Origin: Gamsiella multidivaricata
Taxonomy: Eukaryota; Mortierellomycota; Mortierellomycetes; Mortierellales; Mortierellaceae
DNA length: 64,000 nucleotides
Assembly: GCF_025024155.1 (NCBI RefSeq)
Contig: NW_026251709.1
Span: 868,001 to 932,000, forward strand
Direction of reading: 5' to 3'
Under the pieces are notes generated by a model. The model had not been told where the DNA came from and searched no databases. It saw only the letters and a program-made list of their open reading frames with translations. Every line of letters starts with the position of its first letter. The stretch's first letter is position 1. Position numbers and translations under genes: made by a program. Below, piece after piece: positions 57,363-64,000 of this stretch.

Positions 57363-59972
57363 GTCCTTGCCAAACCCTTTCTGGTTGCCTGAGGAAGAAC
57401 GTCAGTCTGGACAAGAAGCACATTCTTCACTGTATTTCCGCCTCCGGCGACTACAAGATATCGATTCGCCTGGACATTCTCGTGGACTCACAACACCATT
57501 TACATATGGAACTGTGCCGTCGTCGCTTGCACGAACAGTGGTATCATCTGTGCGCCTTTCTTCGCCACTTCGGCGGACTGTGTCGTCGCCAATTCAAATT
57601 GATTCTTCAGATTCGGACGCGTCTTCAGATGATTATGATTCCACGCCTAAAAAAACTTTCTCCACGCCCATCAAGCGAATGTCAACATGGAGGGAGGCTG
57701 ATTGCACCCCACCGCCATATATCTCGACGCCAACATCGTCTCCCTCCACGTCCATGCAGCCGGAGCTGTCGCCCCTGCAGTTTCTATCTTCGCCATCGCA
57801 TATTGTACACCAGATACATATACCATTAGTTCAAGAGCACGAAGACGACATTAGCGATTACTCTGTAAGTTATTTCAACTAATGACACAGTCATTTGTAT
57901 TGTAACATTTTAATCATCCTTTGCATGTTGTTTTACACACGCTGTATTCTTTTTTTTCAGACCTCCCCACTTACTTTGAGGTCACAAGCCATCAGCACTT
58001 GCAAACAAGTTTTCCGCTGTGCACCAAAGGAAGAGCAACTGGAAGTTCTGTATAACATTGAAGCAAAGCACGACTGTGTCTTAATTGCTCCTTGTGGCTG
58101 GGGCAAGACTTTAGCGTTTTTCCTGCCTATGGTGCTCTGGCCTCGCTCAGTAACCGTCGTCATCTCACCGCTGATATCTTTGATGGAGGATCAACAGCAG
58201 GTAGCTTTCAAGTACTCTTGTAACTGTACGATTGCATATGCCTTCAATAAATGTGTCTATGTTACACGACTGACCCCGTCTTTGGATCCTGCCCTACAAA
58301 TCGATAGAAGCTGGCCGCGGCCGGCATATCGTACTTCGTTCTAACTGGCGCCAACTCGGATGCTATTAACAAGGGTACGATCCAACGCGCACTAAATGGC
58401 GAGTACAGGGCTGTCTACTTCACCCCCGAGATCATTTTCAGCGGCAGCAAGGCAAATTTGCTTCAAGATCTTTGGCGGAACGAGCAATGGCGATCATTGT
58501 TGGCCGCAATAGTGATCGATGAAGTGCACTGCGTCGAGAAATGGGTCAAGTTTCGCGAGGACTATACACGCCTAGGTGATCTGCGTGTCTGGGCACCTGG
58601 AGTACCATTTGTAGGGCTAACAGCGACTCTCACAGCGGACGCTATCCTAAAAACTAAGGCCAAGCTTTTTTTGTCCAAGGCAACGACGATACGTGTGAAC
58701 GAGGTTCGCACGAACTTGCGCCTCGAGGTGCACACTCAGCCCAAGGATGCCATGAAAGGCCTCCATAGACTTTTGCACAAAGAGAAGACCATCGTCTACT
58801 TTGATTCAATCGCTGTTCTCATCCGTGTTTTCAAATGTCTGCAGTGGATAAGGCCCGACCTGCAAGGAAAACTTGGGTTGTACTTTTCAACCCTAGATGA
58901 ACAGTACAAGAGGACGACCATGAAAAAATTTGTAGATGGGGACATCCTGATCCTGCTGGCTACCGAGGCTGCAGGAATGGGTGTCGACATACAGGATGTT
59001 GTTCAAGTGATTCAGTACGGGTAAGTTCATATGTTAATAGCATGGAAATTGAGCAATCAGAACGAAACAAGTTGTCGTATATTTGGGTCGTCAGTCCGCT
59101 AGAACGACACTTCTTAATAAAACAAGTAGACCAGAGCAATACCGAGTCACTTCAGCTCAGCCTTTCAAGACTGAGCTGGAAGGGGCCGGTTCTGATCTCT
59201 ATATCTTGTGAGCCCAAAACATAACACAAGTTATTATCTCTAAAATATTTCGATATGCACTTGTGAATCATTTAGTTTTCCAAGGGACATGACAAGCTTG
59301 GTGCAACGGTTTGGCCGTGCAGCGCGACGCAAGGATATCAACGGCCGTGCGATTCTCTATGCTCCGCCAGTCTCTCACAAGACTGTTTCAGATGCACAAG
59401 TCCGCCAGTTCCTCCTGGATCACCACAGCAAAAAATGTCTTTGGAGGTTTATCGATGACTTGTTTGGCAACGAGATTCGTGTTTGCAACAACAACTGTTC
59501 AGCATGTCATACTGTTAATTGTCCCCCTCTACTCCCTAGTCGCATTGTCGCCAAATCTGTCATCAGAGGAAGATGGCCGAAACGCTCGAAAGAGGAGAAG
59601 GCTCTGGCATTACGGGAACTGATATCATGGAGGAAGGATGCCTTCAAGAGGTGGCAAGCAACACAACGTTACGCCAATGGTGCAGAAACCGGGATCCTGC
59701 CGGACATGACTGCCAAGAAGCTCTCGCAGCAATTCTCAGGGATCAGAACTGCTGAGGCAGTCGCAACCTTCGCATCTTCTTCCCTCTGGTTTCCTCGTGG
59801 AAACCCTCAGAATTGGTTCGTCGAGATCGCACAGCTGCTGGCTAAGATCAACAAGAATATTGATGATGGTCTCATACCAAGTAGCCAGCTGATAGTGGCG
59901 TTGGCTCCAGACCTACCAAACGACGGCTCTGACGGCAATGACGATGGAAGTGATGACGGGGAGGATAGATAA
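57340..59972 (+). CDS. RecQ-like ATP-dependent DNA helicase of the mobile element
   Basis: Four exons, 57340-57864, 57961-58200, 58308-59020 and 59276-59972, give 724 aa; intron 2 has a CTGAC branch-like site. After a Ser/Pro-rich N-terminus (1-175) come the superfamily-2 motifs: Walker A APCGWGKT (218-225), Ia ISPLISLMEDQ (243-253), II IDEVHCVEKW (325-334), III GLTATLT (358-364), IV IVYFDS, V ATEAAGMGVDIQDVVQVIQYG-like segment, and VI LVQRFGRAARR. A RecQ-type zinc-binding segment (CLWRFIDDLF, then CNNNCSAC) follows; there is no HRDC domain. RecQ enzymes unwind DNA 3' to 5'. Motif I has GWGKT rather than GGGKS, and box II is DEVH. The start ATG at 57340 (GCCATGG context) lies in the terminal repeat. 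It probably works in transposition or repair of the element's ends. Confidence 0.88.
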
Positions 59973-60183
59973 TTTTGTCCGCGTACCGCAACCAGTTGCC
60001 CACTCTATTCCCTCCACTTCCAACTCCTCTTTCCTCCTCCCTTTATTTTTACATCCGCTATTCCTTACTTTCTTCTTCTATCCTTTGTTTAGTTAGTCAT
60101 GCTTTTTTTAATACTTTCATCTGCGTATTCAGAGCAGTATAACGGCAACAATAACAAAGTCATGTTCAAAATAGTATTATATT
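59973..60183. other. Shared 3' region of the two element genes
   Basis: The helicase and DUF6589 genes converge here with 211 bases between stops; the stretch is pyrimidine-rich and probably holds both cleavage sites. Confidence 0.5.
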
Positions 60184-63100
60184 TTAATTCTGATCGATAA
60201 CATTTTCGAGATCCTCGGCTTCTTCAATGTCCACAGCATTACCCCACAGTGATGTATGATTATCAAAAAATCTTCCTATCGCGCCTCCGACCATCTTCTC
60301 TTCGCCAACACGCTGAAGATCAACCACCGGTGGTCCTTGTTCGCACTCGCCGGAAGTCCATAAAATGCCACAGCCTTGGAAGTTCTCCTGGATCCTCGAA
60401 ATATCCAATGCAGTCGACGGCTTTTTGTGTCTAGTGCTGTTGGAACGAATGCCGACCTCTCGTTCGAACATCCGTGAAATGACCTGAAAGGTTTTGATGT
60501 TGGTGGAAATGGCGTCCTGGAGGTATTCCCAGCTCATGTTCGAGCCTTTGGCTGAAAAAATGGCTTTGATGAGATAGTTGTGGTTTTCCTGCATCATGTC
60601 CGTTGCCATCCATCCACCAGCGACGCCTTTCGGGTTCACAAGCATACTTGACAGGACCCTTCTCGCCCATTCATCTGTCCAAAGATAGCGAATGCCATAG
60701 AGGAGGCGTAAAAGCTCTAGGGCATAATTGGTGTTGCCACCCCCATGCATCATTATAACGATGAATGGCAGCAAATGCTTGATGCGGCCAATATCGCCAG
60801 CTTTGATGGCCGCGCCAAGCTCAATGTAGACGGCTACATCGCGCAGGAAAAGAAGAGCGTTGGTATTGGCGGTAGTACAGGGAAGGCCAAGGAGCAAAGG
60901 CGAAGGCTGAGAGCAATATGACTTGGTGATGCTTTCTGTAATGCTCTGAACAGAAAGCTCCTTTGATACACCACGATCCCGCAAAGACTGATAGAGCAAC
61001 TGCACCTTCGCATCAAAGACTACCCGCAAGAGCTCATCGGTGGCGTGAAAGATGATCTTGTCCCTGCTTAGGCCCTTACGGTTCAGCAGACATGCAATCG
61101 ATGCCAGGGTCCCAGGAAACTCTTTGGAGCCAAGGTGAGTCCTCCAAATGGTACCACACAAATTCATCTCCAAATGAAAAAGTTGGAGAACAGGATGTAC
61201 CTGTCAAGTTTGAGGGATACTTTTAGTTGTCAAGGAATGTATATACAGGGCTATGCTCCTGTGTAACAATCAAGCACCTTCTTTCCGCCTCACATCACTC
61301 TTTATTAACTTTGACTTTCACGTACCCACGACAGGCTATGGTAGGGATCAGGATCGAAGCACCGGTGGACCTTGAGCGTCAGCAGCCTTGACACTGTCAT
61401 TTGATCCCCAGCGAAAATTGTGTTCTTGGGATCGGCAAACCAGGCTTTTGGTAAATTGAGACCGACCTCCGTAATCCTCTGCAACACTGACAGGTTTCCT
61501 GCAATGGTAGACTCGTCTAGCTTCATGACTGGAAGTGGGAAAACAGTACTCTTGGTGAGGTCAAGTTGCTCGACAGGAACAACAAGAATGACGGATGTTG
61601 TTGATCCTTCCGGTAACGAGCGCACAATGGAGTCCGAAACATGCGATTGGCAAGCATTTACAAAAACCTCAAGGTCGCCGTTGTTGGGGAAAAAAAGGTT
61701 GGCATCTGCCTCCGGCCTCTCCTCCACTGGACGAAAAAGAGTAGGTGCGGGCTTGCTCTTTTCTGAGGGTAAAAGGATGATGGTGGCAGCAGTGCCATTG
61801 TCGAAAATATCCCGTTTGTTGACGCGCTGATGATGGTGCTTAGCGGCGATATTGATATTATCGTAAACGACATAAAAGTCGTTCTCCTTGACTGCCTGTA
61901 TTACACGCCTGCACGCATCCCTGGTCAGCGACTTGAGGCAATTGCGAACTTGATTGTACGAGATCGAAAGCCCAAGGCCAGAAAGGACCTCAAGAACTCT
62001 CCTCGGACACCCAGTGCAGTGCAGAAAAATGCCAAGGATTGTCTGGAAAGCACTGGCTTTTTGTGACGACATAAAGAGCAGCATTGCTGAAATGCAGCCG
62101 CGGACTGATGATGGCTTCCGAGCACGGTGACGCCTCAGTGCTCTTTTTGTGAGATTTTGGACAGGTACATCCTCTTTGAGCACGCCCTTCAAGAAACGCG
62201 TCAGGTACTTTGCGCCACCGCCTTTGCCACTGGTGTTGGGACCTCCATCCATATGTGCCTTGTCCTCCACCATTCCATCATTCTTGTCATCTGCCGTGCC
62301 AGCAGCGTAGCGATTGAGGAAACCAAAGTCGTCAAGCAAGTAGCCGGCGATCTTCTCCTCTGTGACATCGGTATGTGGAAGCCGCCATTCTTTTTTGACA
62401 TCATTGTCACCCAGATGCCTGAGAGTGCGGTCGACGACGACATCGACGGCACTGTTGACAAACGATTCGTCCCACCGCTCATGCCTTTTGTCGTGTCGGA
62501 GCTGCTCGTCCCAGATCTGTATAAGTCGCCGTGGACCATGTGCCTCGTAGAACGGATTGGTGTAGTCAGTAGCTGTCTTGTCGTCAGACTTGAACAACTC
62601 AACAAGGAATCTAGGCAGGGACAAATCCACTGCTTTAATACATTCTAGAACCGTACAAAGTTTGTCTGACATGGAGGACTGAAAATTATACATCCATCTG
62701 TTAGAAGCTAAGGCACTGAATACTGTAGCTCGTTTCATTTTCATCAAAGTCAATGCATTTTAAAATTCAAGTTGGCTGCTTACACGTGTTTTGCCACTGG
62801 AAGCTGAGATCAGCACAGTTGGGTCAGATCCTTGGCTCGTTGAGTCAGATCCTTGGCTCGTTGGGTCAGATCCTTGGCTCTCCGTCGAAGAAGAGCTGAC
62901 CATCTAAGTAAACAATAGGATGTATAATGAATGATGAGTTCTTGACCATATCAGGTTCTCGCCAGAGAGCATAAACATTTAAAACAGTATGTCTCATACC
63001 TCCAAGGCAAGTCGCTGTCGCTCCATCTCGGTTGCCCTAATATTGGCCAACTGTTTTGAGCAATACATTTAGCAAAACGCATATTGCATTAATAGGTCTG

Positions 63101-63262
63101 ATCTTTGTCCACAAGTAACGCTTGACAACCTACACGTTTGGCAGATGGCGAAGCTAAAGCTGCAGGCACAATTTCTTTGAACGCGCGAATACTTATGCCT
63201 TGGTCCAAGGGTGATTTGGCCATGTTGACTGCGAACGATTCTTCTGCAGCGGTGAACGCCAT
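60184..63262 (-). CDS. DUF6589-type protein, candidate transposase of the mobile element
   Basis: Five exons, 63262-63134, 63050-63000, 62903-62784, 62678-61326 and 61200-60184, give 889 aa, all phase 0. Residues 1-9 (MAFTAAEES) are shared with the helicase because both starts lie in the inverted repeats. A short coiled segment (ATEMERQRLALE) and three SQGSDPT-type repeats precede the conserved body. Family features from about residue 290: SAMLLFMSSQKASAF, LGLSISYNQVRNCLKSL, FYVVYDNINIAAKHHHQR, FAGDQMTVSRLLTLK, VLQLFHLEMNLCGTIW and HGGGNTNYALELLRLLYG. This matches fungal DUF6589 proteins as I know them, a multi-copy family without a proven role. D373 (YDNIN), D525 (GDQMT) and E713 (NYALELL) could form an RNase H-like DDE site; this is inference. 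Confidence 0.85.
62819..62881 (-). repeat. Three 21-bp direct repeats coding SQGSDPT
   Basis: Three near-identical copies of GTTGGGTCAGATCCTTGGCTC-type units in exon 3 of the DUF6589-type gene, in frame, encoding Ser/Gly/Asp-rich heptads. Confidence 0.85.
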
Positions 63263-63906
63263 GGCGAGCTGCAAGGAGATTGATGCCGCTGGAGTGGAAC
63301 ACGCTCCAGTCAGGACGGGCGGGGCTTCAGTAGCTCCTTGCGGAGTATCCTATAGAGAGAAAAACATAAAAGGACAAGAAGTTCGTTAGGATTGTGCTTG
63401 GAAATGAGTGACTGTTGTCATGCCAATCATCGGTATGTACTCACTGGATTACTCCCTCCTAAGGACGACGCGACGGGAATATTGGCGCTGAAGGAGATCA
63501 GACCTGTGGGTATGTCATTGCGCTATACAGTATTGAGGGTCAGGACGTCAGGAAGGGTGACAACCCCAACAGCTACAAACTCCCAACTCCTGTAACAAAA
63601 TGTGTCCTTGCTTTGTAAGTCCTGCGGAGGGTTCCAGGAGTGTTGGGAGTTTTGGGAAGGCACTTGCGAGGCGTGCGCCGGGTCTCTTCATCAGGTGGAT
63701 TGTCACTGTAACAGGAGACATGAAGGAAGAGGATGCAAGAAATAAGCTTGGGCAGCCCGCGTACGATCACGTGAACAAAAAACCACCGAGCACTTTCCTT
63801 TTTTGGGCAAAATGGACTAAAGGGTGACCCCATAAGAAAGTGAAAGATTTTGTCCCAGCCCCTCTGCAGTGAAAAATTGAACAAAGGGGGATGGGTTCAG
63901 AGCTTC
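63240..63906 (-). repeat. Right terminal inverted repeat (667 bp)
   Basis: Complement of the left repeat with a single mismatch (63284). On the minus strand it holds the promoter region, 5'-UTR intron and start codon (63262) of the DUF6589-type gene. Confidence 0.95.
63350..63444 (-). other. Predicted 5'-UTR intron of the DUF6589-type gene
   Basis: Mirror copy of the intron at 57158-57252 with the same GTGAGT donor and TATAG acceptor on the minus strand. Confidence 0.55.
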
Positions 63907-63915
63907 TGCCTGGCC
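63907..63915 (+). repeat. Right 9-bp target-site duplication
   Basis: TGCCTGGCC immediately after the right inverted repeat, identical to 56687-56695; the remaining 85 bases of the window are flanking DNA with no gene recognised. Confidence 0.92.
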
Positions 63916-64000
63916 CCACAAGGAACTAAACACAGTTGATCCCTGCACCGGCAAAAAACTGAATTGCCTCGTCCTCATTCAGAATCTACCACTCACTACT

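Larger units (their letters stand above)
56696..63906. mobile_element. 7.2-kb DNA transposon with long inverted repeats, RecQ-like helicase and DUF6589 gene
   Basis: The element is 7,211 bp. Its ends are 667-bp inverted copies that pair without gaps (left position plus right position is always 120602) and differ only at 57318/63284. It is flanked by a perfect 9-bp direct repeat, the expected trace of cut-and-paste insertion. Inside are two convergent multi-exon genes, a RecQ-like helicase (+) and a DUF6589-type protein (-), each starting within its terminal repeat. A 9-bp duplication and long inverted repeats are features of Mutator-like elements, yet I see no MULE transposase or SWIM finger. 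No tyrosine recombinase (Starship/Crypton), Rep domain (Helitron), reverse transcriptase or KDZ-type transposase was recognised. Near-identity of the ends and intact genes suggest recent activity. Confidence 0.93.

Noticed and set aside
56696..63906. Helitron, Starship, Crypton or KDZ element
   Set aside because: No Rep domain, tyrosine recombinase or KDZ residues were recognised, and the clear inverted repeats plus 9-bp duplication do not fit Helitrons or Starships. Mutator-like ends fit, but no MULE transposase was seen.
1..64000. CRISPR arrays or bacterial operons
   Set aside because: Intron-rich eukaryotic genes throughout; no spaced direct repeats of CRISPR type.

Overview
This window is nuclear DNA from a filamentous fungus. 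Genes are compact and rich in short spliceosomal introns (GTAAGT-like donors, some GC donors). Protein types are fungal: a Zn2Cys6 regulator, an Slm1-like BAR-PH protein, an SV2-like MFS transporter, an ABCB transporter, UPF0590/DUF1769 and F-box/LRR proteins. Many F-box/LRR relics and a long coiled-coil/LRR protein with an 'IPRRISYHPGV' block point, from memory only, to an early-diverging lineage such as Mortierellomycota.

Layout. 1-173: C-terminal end of an F-box/LRR-like gene. 381-2120 (-): degenerate PP2C-like protein. 2121-5577: no gene recognised. 5578-8778 (-): Ser/Gln-rich orphan. 10136-11802 (+): single-pass surface protein. 13041-13423 (+): broken Kre9/Knh1-like secreted gene. 13654-17113 (-): large coiled-coil/LRR protein. 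17801-18890 (-): decayed F-box/LRR gene. 19059-22058 (-): 11-exon SV2-like MFS transporter with microexons. 22638-24715 (-): Slm1-like protein. 26001-30898 (-): receptor-like protein with signal peptide, propeller-like ectodomain, Gly/Ser stalk, one membrane segment and a pseudokinase domain. 32273-32478 (+): dead fragment of an ABC transporter gene. 35097-39013 (+): Zn2Cys6 regulator, followed on the same strand by an ABCB transporter with one in-frame TGA (40030-45130) and an MFS transporter (46846-49354). 49683-51975 (-): membrane protein of unknown function. 52908-54949 (-): DUF1769 protein.

The most remarkable part is 56696-63906, a 7,211-bp mobile element. It is bounded by 667-bp terminal inverted repeats that differ at one base, and it is flanked by a perfect 9-bp target duplication (TGCCTGGCC). 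It holds two convergent multi-exon genes: a RecQ-like helicase (724 aa) and a DUF6589-type protein (889 aa). Each gene begins inside its own inverted repeat, so both share the same promoter region, 5'-UTR intron, start codon and first residues. No standard transposase was recognised. The DUF6589 protein has well-spaced conserved Asp/Asp/Glu candidates (D373, D525, E713) and is proposed as the transposase of an apparently undescribed helicase-carrying DNA transposon.

Gene models were assembled by hand from splice sites and reading phase. All multi-exon models given below keep phase throughout, apart from the TGA noted in the ABCB gene.
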